Assembly (NCBI GenBank): GCA_026724425.1
Contig: JAIUCV010000001.1
Span: forward strand, 11,328,556 to 11,392,555
DNA length: 64,000 bases
Source: Erythrophleum ivorense
Taxonomy: Eukaryota; Streptophyta; Magnoliopsida; Fabales; Fabaceae
Direction of reading: 5' to 3'
Position 1 is the first letter of the stretch; every line of letters starts with the position of its first letter. A program made the translations under genes and the position numbers. Below, in pieces: positions 10,304-22,404 of this stretch. The notes under the pieces are model-generated. The model was not told where the DNA came from. It ran no database searches and saw only the letters and a program-made list of their open reading frames with translations.

Positions 10304-12881
10304 TTAAACTAATAATTGACGATTCATATAGCATTCAAATACAAACGATTCATATAGTTTTTTGCCAATCCATCTCATTGCGTATTTGCGAGGCTTTTGG
10401 CTGACCTTTATCTTGAATCGTAGAAGGATCAGGGACCAATCGAGCCCACTTGTGTGAGGCCAATAAACGTCTCCTCCCATTGGACGAAATTCCGTCTTGT
10501 AAGCATTTAGGATTGTCTCCAGTCGGAAAACATCGTGCACAAATTGTAGAGGATCAAGACGCACCTTGGCACATGCAGCAAAGACATGTTGACAGGGATA
10601 CTTCTGGAGTTGAAACTCGCCACAGTCTCTATTTGTCAGGCTAACCTTGCATATTCGCCCATACTGTTTATTGGAAGGATCATAGGGCTTTTCGACTTCA
10701 AATTCTGAAGCCCTTCTATCAAATGCACGAACTGATAAAGCAGATGCTCTTGCAATTCTGATTGAAATCTTTTTGTGGATATCCTCAGAGAATAAGCTGC
10801 CTGCTTGCATCTGAGCAAATGTGGTTTGTGCTCGTTCAACCTAATATTTATTCAACCGATATAATGTTGCCTTGACCAAGCCAATGATGGGAAGGAAGCT
10901 AACACCTTTGAAGGCACTATTGATACACTCAGCTAAATTTGTTGTCATGTGCCCCCATCGACGCCCATCTATGTCATATGCGCGTGACCATTTACTTTTT
11001 GGTATATTCTCTATCTAATTCGCCGTTTCTGAATGCAACTGCTGGATCTGAGCCAGTTGTTCATCAACCAAATGGCACTCGTTCAGATAGCCGATATTCA
11101 CAAACTTCTTTTTCAACCATTTAATCCTAAATGTCATGTTCAGGTTACTTGCAATGTGACGTAAATAAAACATATTATGCGCATGGGTGGTTGCCACCCA
11201 TTTTTTGGGTTTGCGATTGTTGCTAATATTCCAGGATGACGATCAAATATCAAACAAATATCTTACTTGTTCGGTACCACTCGTCGCCTAAGGTTATTAA
11301 GAAACCACCCCCATGCCTCAATCGTTTCACCCTCAACGATGGCAAATGCAAGGGGGACAACATTTCTAGCACCATCTTATGAGCTGACAATTAACAATGT
11401 CCCCTTATATTTTCCATAAAAAAATGTGCCATCTATTTGGATAATCAGTTTCAAGTGATCAAAGGCATCAATGCAAGGCTTAAATGTCCAAAATACCCTA
11501 TGAAACATAGTTGTACCTTCTGTATCTGATGCTGTTTGTGGGCATTCTTTAGTCAAAAATCCAAAGTATGAGCCTAGATTGAAGTGTTGTACAACAACTA
11601 GCCATTTCGGGAGAACTGCATACGATCGCTCCCAATTTTCAAAAGCGATTGCAATAACCCGTTACTTACCCAACCATGCCTTTTTGTAGGACACCGTATA
11701 TCCAAAGATGCTATAAATCCTTTCAATGACATCACGAATTGAAACAGAAGGATTTTCTGTGACTATCGATACAATATTTGATGCTATTATATCAGAGTCT
11801 AGTTTTGGATGATCTTGTGATAGCATGGAAGAGACACAAGTGTGTGGGCCTGCGTACTTTGTTATTCGCCAATCAGTTTCTCCCTTGGATTGACATGCTC
11901 TTATCCGCCAATTACATCTAACACCATACTCTGGACAATGATACTCCACGTACTTTATCGATGATTGATGCATCTTGAATGTGTAGTGTTTACAAACTGA
12001 ATAAAGTTTTGCAGTACGACTCAGTGACTGTTTATCAGAAAATCGCATGCCAACATACATCTCTTGGTCATCATTCAGATCAATAACCCCCTCCATGTCA
12101 GGTATCTCAAATTCACTCATATTATCATTGCTGATCTGAGACAGAAAAGCAATGTCTGCTCAGAATGCAAATTCAATGGAAATACAAGATTCCCTTCAGT
12201 ATCATTCGCGGCAATATCATCATCCCCATATTCATTGGCATTTGGCGGAGCATCATATTCATCCTCCGCCTCAAATTCATCCATTATATCTTCAGTTACA
12301 TCTGGGGGACTAGAAGGATTGTTATGACATATCTCACCCCTCGATGAACTTGGCTGAGATATATCATTCATCAGTGGCATTGGTAGAGCATTAGAAAGCT
12401 GAGTCTCAAATGAATGAACATTTCCGAGATAAGAGCTAAACAAGGAGACCGATTCATTCGATCTATTAACCTGACTTGCACATGGATTTGTCAATGGTTC
12501 AATCACATCAGTCTCTTCAACTCTTAAGCCTACATCATTAGTTGAGATGTGTGCATATAATTCAGGTGCCCCTAATTGAGATGGAAAGTGTCGGTTCGCT
12601 TCCCACATGGTTTGAATATCTGAATCGTTCTCCAATGTGCATGGCAAGTACCAAGTTGGATTAAGTGATCGCGGGTATCAGTACACCAACTCAGATACAT
12701 ATTGTCTTGACTGAAGTCGTAATTTTTCTCCAACTACAACCTTCAACTGCTCCAGATTAATGTCATGGTCAACTCTTAATAATTTTGGCTTATCACAAAC
12801 AAATGTGGTTCCTTCGTTGGTGGAAAAAATTCTTCCATTTGTATGAATGCATATGATTTCCTTCCTTTTACTCATTGTCAA
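10304..12881 (-). pseudogene. MULE transposase (DBD_Tnp_Mut, DDE, SWIM), decayed
   Basis: Read on the minus strand. The N-terminal PB1-like segment is MSKRKEIICIHTNGRIF to RQYVSELVY (12881-12678), an acidic linker follows (12647-12117), then the Mutator DNA-binding domain with VGMRFSDKQSLSRTAK, CPEYGVRCNWRIRA and ITKYAGPHTC (12060-11820). The catalytic region follows in pieces: LIIQIDGTFFYGKYKGTLLI (about 11440), VEGETIEAWGWFLNNLRRR, CLIFDRHPGILA (about 11240) and TTNLAECINSAFKG (about 10940). These carry the two aspartates and the glutamate expected of the DDE triad. The SWIM finger (about 10600) reads DCGEFQLQKYPCQHVFAACA; the first cysteine of its CxC is replaced by arginine. Breaks: TGA near 12677, a frame change near 12120, TAA near 11662 and more stops between 11400 and 11000. 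Confidence 0.85.
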
Positions 12882-14239
12882 TCTTTACTCAATGCCTTTG
12901 TGAAAATAATAATTAAATATAATACATTAAAATGATCAAAGATAAAAGATAACGAAGATATTACAAAGAATTTTGGACAAACAAATGTTTCCGAGTAGAA
13001 TAAAAGCTCTTCAGAATCTGTACAAATAGAAAAAAAAAACTTATCAGCATTTTTTTAAATTAAAAATATATGAGAAGAAAATAAGCATAATTTTTTATAT
13101 TTATTACTTTTTAAAATATTTAAATATTTCATAAAAAATTAATTTTTTTATAGCATACTCATCTAAATTTTTTAAAATTGTAAAATTTAAAAATTATAAT
13201 ATTTTTATTTTTTTAATTCATAAAAATTTATTTTTAAAATTTTTGTAACTCATCTATTTTTGAATTTCATATAATTTGTATTTTGTAACTCATCTATTTT
13301 TGAAATACATTGTTTTTATTTGTATTTTGTGAAAATAATTTGTAATTTATATATATATTAATTATGTAATCTTCAAATATTTGTATTTTGAGAAATGTTA
13401 ATATATTTTTGTTTTAAATTTGCAAAGAAAATATTTTAATTTTTATTGTTAATGTTATGTGTATGTATATATATATATATATATATAACACTTTGACCAA
13501 GATTAAGTAAATTTTCACATAGTCAAATGCTTTGATATTTTTTTTCTTGAATAATAAGTTTAAAGCTTTCAATTTTTTTAAAAAAATTTAAAATAATTAT
13601 TAGTAAAAACTCGTAATAGATAAAATGGTAGAATAACTAAAAAAATAGGATGAGAATTTATATTATTATCTTTTTAACTTTATTATTTTATGTAAAAGTT
13701 TATTTTTTAATAGTAATAGTAAAATATACTATTTTTAATGTTACAATATTTTTTTAACAAAATAAAATAAAAAACATATTAATACCTTTTTGTATTAAAG
13801 ATATTATAATTATTTGTTCATTTTTTTGTATTATTTTCATTTAATCAAATATCAAAATATAATCAAATATTGATTCTTGTTTATGACATATTGGATATAA
13901 TTATTCAATTTCTCTTGGAACTTTTTTTTTTACAAATTTAAAACAAAAATACATTAATATTTCTCAAAATAGGAAAAAAATTTATTTTATAGTTAAAAAA
14001 TTATTATATGAAATTCAAAAATTTTTAAAAATAAAATTTTTGAATTAAAAAATTAAATACATTATAATTTTAAAAATTTACAATTTTAAAAAATTTATAT
14101 GTGTATGATATAAATAAAAAGAACATTAATTTTTTACAAAATATGTAAATATTTTTAATATTACTAAATATAATGAAATTATTATCATTTTTTATAAAAA
14201 TTAAAAATTATAGATTATAATTAATTTAAAAAAATTTAA
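12882..14239. other. AT-rich MULE interior upstream of the transposase
   Basis: About 1.35 kb with very low GC, including an (AT)n run near 13460-13487. This is where the transposase promoter would lie. I see no gene and cannot single out a promoter in such AT-rich DNA. Confidence 0.4.
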
Positions 14240-14441
14240 AAAATTCTACAGCGTCCCTTTAAATTTATAAAAAACAAAAGTTAATAGAGATGCGGGGCAA
14301 CAAGATCTGCGTTCCAATTTTTATTAAAAAAAAATTGTCCAACAGTAAAAAATATATACGTAAGGAAATAGTTTTATAGGTTATATATATGTTTATTTTG
14401 TTTTCATTTTTATATATTTACATCAAAAAGCTAAATAAAAT
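14240..14441 (+). repeat. Internal copy of a MULE-type terminus
   Basis: The segment from GATGCGGGGCAACAAGATC/TGCGTTCC through GGAAATAGTTTTATAGGTTA to TATATTTACATCAAAAAGCT resembles the right end of the host MULE (GGAATATGTTTTA ... TATATTTACGTTAAAAAGCC) and the fragment at 16592-16770. It is probably a related terminus captured or nested in the element. Confidence 0.55.
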
Positions 14442-14871
14442 AAGAAATAAAAATTAATTAATATTAAATTACATACCTCAACCGGAATATGAAAGTGGAT
14501 CAGAACTTCTAAGTCTTTAATACATCCAAAATGATAGCTACTATTATGAACGCAACGATTGTCAACCTGTTAAACATTTTAAAAAATAAATAATTAATTT
14601 TTTTAAGAGAAAAATATAAGTATTTGTTAAACACATGAGAAATAAATATTTTTTTAAAATAAAATACAAACCTTATATAGGCATGAAGAGAAAGAATAAA
14701 TTTACTGAATAAATAAAAATATTCAAGAGATCTGAAGGGAAAGAGAAGTAGATTGTGAGGAGATGAAGAGGAAGGAGACAAAAGATACAAAATCATCTGA
14801 AAATGTAAGGTCGGACGAAATATATAGGCATCATAAATTTTTTTTTTTACCCCCATTTGGGGGTCAGATGT

Positions 14872-15210
14872 GACACTGACCCTACGCGGGTCAGTCTGAC
14901 CCACGTAGGGTCAGCTTTTGAAGGTCAGTTTTACTGACCCTCAAGGGTTAGTTTTTAAAAAATAAAAAATTAAAAAATTATAAAAAAAAGGGACGCGGAG
15001 CTTCATACTCCGCGTTCCTTAATTTTTTTTAAAAAAAATTTATTTGGGACGCGGAGGCTGGAGCTCTGCATCCCATTATTATTATCCCAGCTCCGCGTCC
15101 CATTATTATTATTATTATTTTAAAAATAGTTATATGTATCCGGAATATGTTTTAAAATTGTTACATATCTTTCTTTTATTTTTTTTGAAAGTATATTTAC
15201 GTTAAAAAGC
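14872..15210 (-). repeat. Right terminal inverted repeat of the MULE
   Basis: Reverse complement of 4806-5105 with a small internal expansion (an extra GGGA(C/T)GC(G/A)GAG block and an extra ATT run at 15040-15115). The 37-nt palindrome is present at 14877-14913 with a single mismatch (TACGCGGG against TACGTGGG). It ends TATATTTACGTTAAAAAGC, immediately followed by CATTACT. Confidence 0.88.
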
Positions 15211-15217
15211 CATTACT

Positions 15218-15984
15218 TTACAAGCCTGAAACGTTGGATTGAGTGAACAAATGAGGCATAATTATTCAACTTAAATAAGTGAGACATGATTAAGAATGAT
15301 AATAAAAATGAGATTCCAAGTGTAATATCAGCTTTTTAAGTGTTTTGGGTTTGAATGTCCGGAAATTTTTTTTTTTTGACAAGTGCTACGAGATGGATTT
15401 AGGTCTTCTCAATTTCATGTGTGATAAGAAGCCACAACAAGAAATTACAAAAAGACTAAAAAAAAAATCTTTGTATGTATAACCCTTCACAAAACAATCA
15501 TGTCACGTTAATCTGTTACAAAATTGACATCTCTATATAATATTGAACATAAAATAAGATATCAAAAGATGAGTCAAGTGCGTCCTTTCCTTTCTCATCA
15601 AGACAGATAAATGTTGCAAAAAATGTCTATAGACTCACTATATAATAGGAAAATGTAATTATTAAAATACATATTGTTTCAATATAAAGACTCCAATAAT
15701 ATCTGAAGGTATTTATTATTATGTCAACAATTTTCTACATAAAACTTGAAGGTTAAAAATATTAAGTGAAAAGAAAAACATTTGGAAGAGAGCCAATTGG
15801 GAGCATCGTGGAAAACGTCTTACATGTATTATTTAGAGGAAAACTTTGTTTTAGTTTGTTACATATAGGTGAAATTTGATTTTGGTTCTTCATATATTAT
15901 TATTGTTCTTTTATTTTATTTTAATAAAAAATTTAATGTTATTTAATGTTACCTAACAACGTTCAAATTAGCATACTCTTAAAT
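15218..15984. other. Intergenic, no gene seen
   Basis: AT-rich sequence between the MULE and the next repeat. No coding or RNA signature. Confidence 0.4.
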
Positions 15985-16312
15985 TTAAAAGTAAATTATA
16001 TAAATTTGTCTTGAATTTTATTAAAATTATACAGATTTTTTTTTTTTTTAAATTACATACAAACGTCTCTTAAAATAAAAAATTACTCATAATTTAATCT
16101 AATTTTAAATTTTTTTTACTAAAATAATTTCAATTAACCTAAAGTATAGGAAATCTAAATAAAAGGCATTTTGGTTAAAAAAATTTAAAATTATACTAGA
16201 GTATAGGGAATTTTTTTGAAAGGAAGTTTATATATATATATATATATATAATAGAGAGAAGACTTGTATAATTTTAATAAAAATTTAAAAAAAATTGTCT
16301 AATTTACTCTAA
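15985..16312. repeat. Inverted-repeat (MITE-like) element, family copy 1
   Basis: It begins AGTAAATTATATAAATTTGT and ends, in reverse complement, AGTAAATTAGACAATTTTTT. Both arms share ATTAAAATTATACA followed by a T-rich tract. An (AT)n run lies in the right half (about 16230-16250). Sequences of the same design occur at 22405-22845 and 38925-39250. No clean target-site duplication was found. Confidence 0.5.
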
Positions 16313-16591
16313 ATTTAATGTCAAATTTTAGATAAAAATAAAATGAAAGAATAATATTGTAAGAATTTTAATTATGAAATAACTAAATGAAAAGATCAAA
16401 TTAAAGATTTGCCAATCTATCTAAAACTAAAATTTAGTTTTTCTCACAAATAATCCGTTCCATGATCTGAAATTGAATATACTTTATCGATCCACTGAAT
16501 TGCTCTCTGCTTATCCTTTTAGCTCCGAAAGAGCGATCTTCACTGCATCAACCACCTCTTCAGGTGGTCTTTCAGCATCAATCCTCAATTG

Positions 16592-16770
16592 AAGAATATG
16601 TTTTAGAAGTTAGATTTTTTTTAATTAAAAAATAATTAAAAAAAAGGAACGCGGAGCAACAGATTTTAATAAAATATATATATAGGAAATATGTTTTAGA
16701 AGTTAAATTTTTTTGTTTTTTTGTTTTTTGTATATTTATGTCAAAAAGCCTATATATATATATTAAAGTT
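16592..16770 (+). repeat. Solo fragment of a MULE-type terminus
   Basis: The segment contains GGAACGCGGAGCAACAG and GGAAATATGTTTTAGAAG and ends TATATTTATGTCAAAAAGCC, the same order and sequence type as the right end of the 10.4-kb MULE. The matching opposite end is missing. It abuts the acceptor side of the last kinase exon. Confidence 0.6.
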
Positions 16771-17288
16771 TTTTAATAAAAATATGTCAAATATATGGTT
16801 TTTTTAGACAAGTCTATGATTCTTATAGCTTAGTATTATATGATTAGTCTTTTAAAGAATTTTTTATGTATGATATGTTTTAATTGAAGAATATGATAAG
16901 AAAGACATGAAAAACTATATTTAAGTCTTATCTTTTTTTATTTTTTAAATAATATGTGATTATTCAAAAAATGGGTTTTTCAAATGAAGAAATCTGAATT
17001 GAAATATTTCAATTTTCATGTATATAAAATGGATTTGGAATCCTCAATTTCTAGAGAAATTAATCATCCCAATTTTGGAAAGAGATAAATACAATGTGTA
17101 TTCATTTCAAATCCTATATATTTCTAACACAAACTTAGGCAATTAGAATAGCTTCATTATGATTTAAGAAGTTATTGGCTTTTAAAATGTGGAATAAATA
17201 AATACAGAGTGGGTGGGAAATGAAAAGTAATCACCGTATGAACTTTGCCCTTCTTGCTACAATAATCATTCACTGGCAGAGTGCATTC

Positions 17289-17293
17289 AAGAT
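17289..17293. repeat. 5-bp target-site duplication AAGAT (left copy)
   Basis: AAGAT directly precedes the LTR start and recurs at 19618-19622 directly after its end. Five bases is the usual LTR-retrotransposon duplication. Confidence 0.85.
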
Positions 17294-19617
17294 TGTAATA
17301 ACTGGAAAAATATATATATATAATAATAATAATATGAAAATAAAATAAAATGGGAGGAGGCATTTTCGTTTTTTTTTTCTCTTCTTTTCCCACGTTGCTT
17401 TCCTCTCTCTCCCGTTGCATCTCTGAGCTGTCTGGTTCTGTTTTCCTCTCACCTGCTGCGTCTGGTTTCTCCGTCAGCTCGCGTGGTGTTTCCCGGCTTC
17501 CCTCTTCGACGATTAAGCACCTCCCTGGCTTCGTTCGAATATTCTGAGCAGCTCCCCTGTGATTCCGTCGCTGTACACTGATGCTTCTCCCTCCCATCGC
17601 GTCGGCCTCGCCTTCTTCAAGCTCCCCCGTCTCCCCTCCGTTCAAGCTGCCCTTTTCCTTCCATTCCACCGAGGAGCTCCTTTTTGGCGTTGTGCAAGTT
17701 TCGAGTGACTCTTTCGCTGATAGGTTGAACGGGCTGCTTCACGAGCGAGCTAGGGGCAGTGCGAGGCTTCGATGAGCTTTTTGTTCTGGATCTACTTATG
17801 TTCTCCATTTATTCTTAATGCTGATTCACTAAACTTCACCTTTCCTCCCATTTTCGGCCATTCTAGCTCGGTGGATTGCCATTAGGGTTGAAGTCCTGAT
17901 TTTTTTTGTAGGCTGGCCGAAGAGTGGGGGAGTCAAATGGGAATTTTTTTTTTAGGCTCTTTAGTCATGCAAACCTTACATAAATCTTCAATTTCCATTT
18001 CCATAAGCTGATCTGTGAATTCAGATGATGAATTGGAAAAAAAAATGGATTGGGTTGGAAGGTAGGTGCTATGCAATAAGTAAAGTAATATTGATGAATA
18101 AGATTAAATAAGGTGCCTATTGAGAATTGTTGATATTTTATTTGGGTCTGCATGATGATCTAGTGAGTTAGATGTTGTCAGGAGGTCCTACGGGCATTGG
18201 CAGTGAAGGGGACTGATCTTTCAAGGAGGAAAAAGTGTCGAGCTAGCAGTGGGCACCGGCTGTGAGTAAATAATGGGTTTTCTTTTGGAATAATTATTAT
18301 GACTATGGGTCCGATATCACTACGCATTATTTATTTTATTCTATTGATTTTATTTCTATTTTGTTTATTTTTCTCCTTTCTTCCTTTTATTTTTCCTGGT
18401 TATCCTATGTGAGTTAAACTTATGTCATGTACATGTTGATGGGAATGATTTGATATTAAAAAGGGAATTTGTTTCGGAGGAGTAACTTTTATTCGCGTAT
18501 CTTTTAATTGGTCTTAGAAGTACTTATTCACATAAGAATAAAATTAGGTATTCGTACTACTTCGTTAGTAATTGTTAATAGAGCTAATTTTAGTTCCTTA
18601 TAGTCTAAACCCCTATATATACATATATATATAGATATGTTTAGTTAATGATACCTAGATATATATACTTGGAACTAGAATACGGGTTAGCATTAAACAG
18701 GTACCATCCTGGTAAGTGTGAGCTCTAGGTATTGGACGAAAAAAAAAAATTTGGTGACTAGGCAGGTCAAGCGGGTTAAGGAAACTGAGTGGAAAAGGAG
18801 CTGCCCGTTAGGTGTAGCCGCCCGAGTGAAATGGGTAAGGAGCTGCCAATGAGGTGTAGCCGCCCTCAGGAAATATGAATTAGGATGCGTAAGTAAAAAG
18901 GTAGAGAAGGAGCTGCCCGTTGGGCGAAGTCACCCGAGTAAATCGGGTAAGGAGCTGCCAATGAGGTGTAGCCGCTACCTTCCCTAACCGGATGATAAAC
19001 CTTTATTAAGTAATCACACGTAAGGACTCAGGTCCAGTAGGTACTGTTACATGTAATGGTTGTGGATTTTGTTGGATTTTAACGGGCGTCAATTAATTCT
19101 TTTTTCTTTCCTATTTTAAATCATGGGTTATGAGCCTAGGGTTAAATTGAGAAAATCTATTATTTGCTCACTGAGATGTCTCACTCCGTTAATTTAAAAT
19201 CTTTTTCAGATAGTGTCACAGGATCTGATCCGCCTCCCACATCGTAGGTTCTGAGGCGTAGTGGTGGTGAGCCCCTTTTTGGAGCTGGGGCTTAGTTATT
19301 GTTTTGTAGTGCTTATTGTAATTGATAGAAAAGTGCTTTGTAATTATTTCAAAAGTAGGACCAATGGTTATAGGTTTCGTTCTCCCCTTCCCCATTTTTG
19401 TTTTTTTGATGTTGTGGATGATTAGCTGAAGAGAGCGGAGCTCTCTATTGTTATTCTGTGGAATTCTAGCTGTTTGTAAGAATTTGGGATGTCCTATTTA
19501 CAGGGAATACTCTGCCGAAATTTCTATAAAAAGCTAGAGTATTTTAAGCTATAGTTAAGAACCCTGCATGGGTTCCCCGTGCTCGTTACCCCTTCTCTCG
19601 GGAAGTAGGGCGTGACA
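17294..19617 (+). mobile_element. Solo LTR (probably Tekay-type chromovirus, Ty3/gypsy)
   Basis: 2,324 bp starting TGTAATAACTGG and ending GGGCGTGACA, flanked by perfect AAGAT copies. It is bounded by TGT..ACA and has no internal gag-pol, so it is a solo LTR left after recombination. A CT-rich, higher-GC stretch at 17350-17800 resembles the transcribed leader of such LTRs, and four GGAGCTGCC repeats lie at 18795-18960. The terminus and this design resemble plant Tekay-type LTRs; that clade call is inference. It sits antisense to the kinase gene inside exon D. Open frames here (for example around 17350-17550 and 17581-17775) are Ser/Pro low complexity and not credible genes. Confidence 0.85.
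18795..18985 (+). repeat. Nested tandem repeat within the LTR
   Basis: AAGGAGCTGCC occurs at 18795, 18837, 18907 and 18949, giving a 42-bp pair repeated with a 112-bp period. Each is followed by a GTGTAGCCGC- or GCGAAGTCAC-type partner motif. Confidence 0.75.
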
Positions 19618-19622
19618 AAGAT
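19618..19622. repeat. 5-bp target-site duplication AAGAT (right copy)
   Basis: Second copy of the duplication described at 17289-17293. Removing the LTR and one copy rejoins the kinase reading frame exactly. Confidence 0.85.
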
Positions 19623-20934
19623 ACACTTTCAGTCTCTTCTTGATAGTGTCAATGTTGTCATCAACTCTTCCCTTTGAATTCCTCAAGCAACAAAAATCAT
19701 GCAGAGTAAGTGTTGTACTAGGTGATATATACAGAGACGCTAAATTATACATGATCTTTTTAAATGTTGTGTCATATATAAATTATTTTTTATCTTTAAA
19801 AAGTGATAATGAATCTTCTCTAAACTTTTTAATTTATACAAATAACTTTTTACTATTAATTAGTTTATTATTTCAATAAGAGAGTGTGATACATTAAAAA
19901 AATTATTTGCATATGACCTAAACTTCAAGGGATTATCTACCTATAATTCAAAGTTTAAATCAAAAAGTTATATGTATAGTTCAAGGAGATTCTATGTAAT
20001 TTGCTCATATAATAATTTAATATTTCATGAGAAACAACCAACCTGATTTCTGTTCAAAAGTCGTCTTATCAACTCTTCTTCAGAAGAATCAAAATATAAT
20101 ACAATACCTGGCTCAATTTTCATCTGTAAGATGATTTCGAATCAGAAAGCCTTTAAAGGAAATGAAAGGACTGTGAATTAGTTAGCATACAAAAGACATA
20201 ATTTTATATAAAGATGAGAAGGGGAAAACAGTGCCATTTAGATGAACATTGAAAAATAATTCAAAACAAAAGGTTAAGATTGTTTTTTTTTTCTTTAAAT
20301 GTTTGCAATAAAGTTTCTCAATAAAATAATAACATTTAAAATAATATTTTTAAGAAATCAATGATGTAATGTCAAGTTGTAAAAGATAGTTATTTGTTAT
20401 ATTCTTATTCAAGACCCTATGAATAGGGGAATCTGCATTTTACTTCTTAATCAAGTTTTAATTACAAAATTTATATGAACCTTAAATTTTAACAAGACAT
20501 CTCCAATTCAACTTTAGACTTAAATAAAAATCGTAAATCTCAATTAAAGTTAATGGCAAAAGGCCACATGATTTTAATGACAATGATAGGCTTAACTCAA
20601 CATTGAACTGGCAAAATTATACTTTTAGTTTTAAAATGTAATTGCAATTTAACATTTTTATGTTTAATCTAAAGTTCAGAATTTTTTTTTCTTTACATTT
20701 TAAGGTTTCGTGTATCAATTTTTATAATTAATCATCAATAATATATAGTTTCCCTTGTAGGTACTGTACCAAGTTTTTTTCCTTTTGATAGACGTATAGG
20801 GAAAAATTATAGGTGAAAATTTTAAATTAAAAATATTTGTACAAAAAAATTCTTAAAATTTGAAATTATTATATAGGTTTCAAGAAAAAAAAATTTACTT
20901 AGCATCTTCCACTATAATTTTCTTATACAATTTA

Positions 20935-21236
20935 GGAAAAATTACAACCAAGGACCCAAATACTATAAAATTTATAATAAAAAACTTTAAAAATTAAAAT
21001 TATTTTCAAGGACTACAATTACTACCAAATTTTAGAGACTTATTATTGGTTTTAGGAAATTTATTATTGGGTATAGAAAAATGCTAAATTTTTTTGCACC
21101 TAATAGTAAATTGTCTAAAACCAGTGATAAATTTTCTAAAACTTAATAATAATTGTAGTCCTTAAAAATAATTTTAATTTTTAAGATCTTATATTATAAA
21201 TTTTATCATATATGGGTCTGTGGATGTAATTTTTCT
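20935..21236. repeat. 302-bp MITE with 9-bp target-site duplication
   Basis: The left half (GGAAAAATTACAACC, GGACCCA, AAAATTTATAAT, TTAAAAATTAAAATTATTTT, AAGGACTACAATTA) recurs in reverse complement in the right half, giving arms of about 140 bp. TACAATTTA flanks both ends (20926-20934 and 21237-21245). Nine bases suits a Mutator-derived MITE. It lies in the kinase intron between exons B and C. Confidence 0.8.
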
Positions 21237-22404
21237 TACAATTTAACTTTTTAATCTTTAAATCTTTAAAAATAATTTTAAAATTTAACATTATTTAATA
21301 TACATATTTTTAAGTTAAAATCTCCAAATGTAATTTTTCAAAAGTATATGGCATACAATATTTTCAGCTGAAGTGACATTTTCTTGGTTGTGTGGAAACC
21401 CATCTATCAGAAATTTCTTGGTTTTGCTTTTTTCCACTGCCCTTTTTAGAAGCTTGATCACTAATTCAATTGGGACAAGTTTTCCTTCCTTCTTCAGCTC
21501 GTGGATCATTGTCCTTTATATATAATAATAACAATAACAATAATTGACTTTTGATTAGAGCAACACAATAATGAGGTTAAAGGAATCAGAGATCCATTTT
21601 TTAATTATTATTTATAGGTTATAATACTTAAAACTTTTTTAAGCCTTAGATAAAATGTAAATGATTTTTTAATATTTAAAATTTGACAATAGATTCCAAA
21701 TTTTAAAATTATATCAAGTAATTTATTCCGATTAATTAGCTCTTATTTTACTAACAAAAATATAGCACATCAAGAGATTTATCTACATAATCTAAAATTT
21801 AAAGAGTTATGTGTACAAAAAATAAAGTTTGTGTGAGCTCTTTTAATTTTACATGTTACTTTTTCATGAGTAAATTGATGGATTTATTATTGGCAAAAAT
21901 TATTTGTACAAATTTAAAAGATTAAAAAAATTTATTGTCAACTTTTAAAAATTAAAAAATTATTTGTATATAATTTAAAATTTAAGAAATTTTGTGTATT
22001 TTAACCTTATTTATGCGATATAAGAGACGATAGGAAGTGTTAGAAAAAAATGGAGCAAACAGGGAGAGAATAATTACAAACACTTGTTGCATATATATTT
22101 GGTGTAAAAAACTAATAGAAATGTCAGAAATAAAAACTTAATGATGTTCACTACTACAAATATGTAACTTGAAATATTTATTTTAATAAATTTTTGTTGA
22201 CTCTATCTATAAGAAAGGTACCTTTTATGAAAAGCTTGATATCTTAGAATTTGAAGTTTTTACTCTAAAAATCGTGAAAAATTTTATTTCGATTCTAGAT
22301 AAATAGGTGAATTTTTTAATTTGGTGTTTTATAGATTTTTTTAATTTAATCCTTTAATCATTAAAACACTTGCAATGTTATCCAGCATCTTCATTAAAAA
22401 TAAA

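Larger units (their letters stand above)
4806..15210 (-). mobile_element. 10.4-kb Mutator-like element (MULE) carrying PMD and transposase genes
   Basis: The two ends are inverted copies over about 300 bp: both begin GG(T/C)TTTTTAACGTAAATAT, continue through an (AAT)n tract and then a block of GC-rich palindromes. Inside, both decayed genes lie on the minus strand: a plant mobile domain gene (7668-10167) and a MULE transposase (10304-12881). Long TIRs, a DBD_Tnp_Mut/MULE/SWIM transposase and a PMD gene together identify a PMD-type MULE. The sequence CATTACT flanks both ends (4799-4805 and 15211-15217). This is shorter than the usual 9-bp MULE duplication, so the exact ends could be off by one or two bases or the duplication has mutated. 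Premature stops in both genes argue that this copy no longer makes its own transposase. Confidence 0.88.

Noticed and set aside
17172..17808. Several Ser/Pro/Arg-rich open frames on both strands
   Set aside because: They lie in the leader-like part of the solo LTR, overlap each other on both strands and match no family; only the 17235-17288 part of one minus frame is real (the kinase exon tail).
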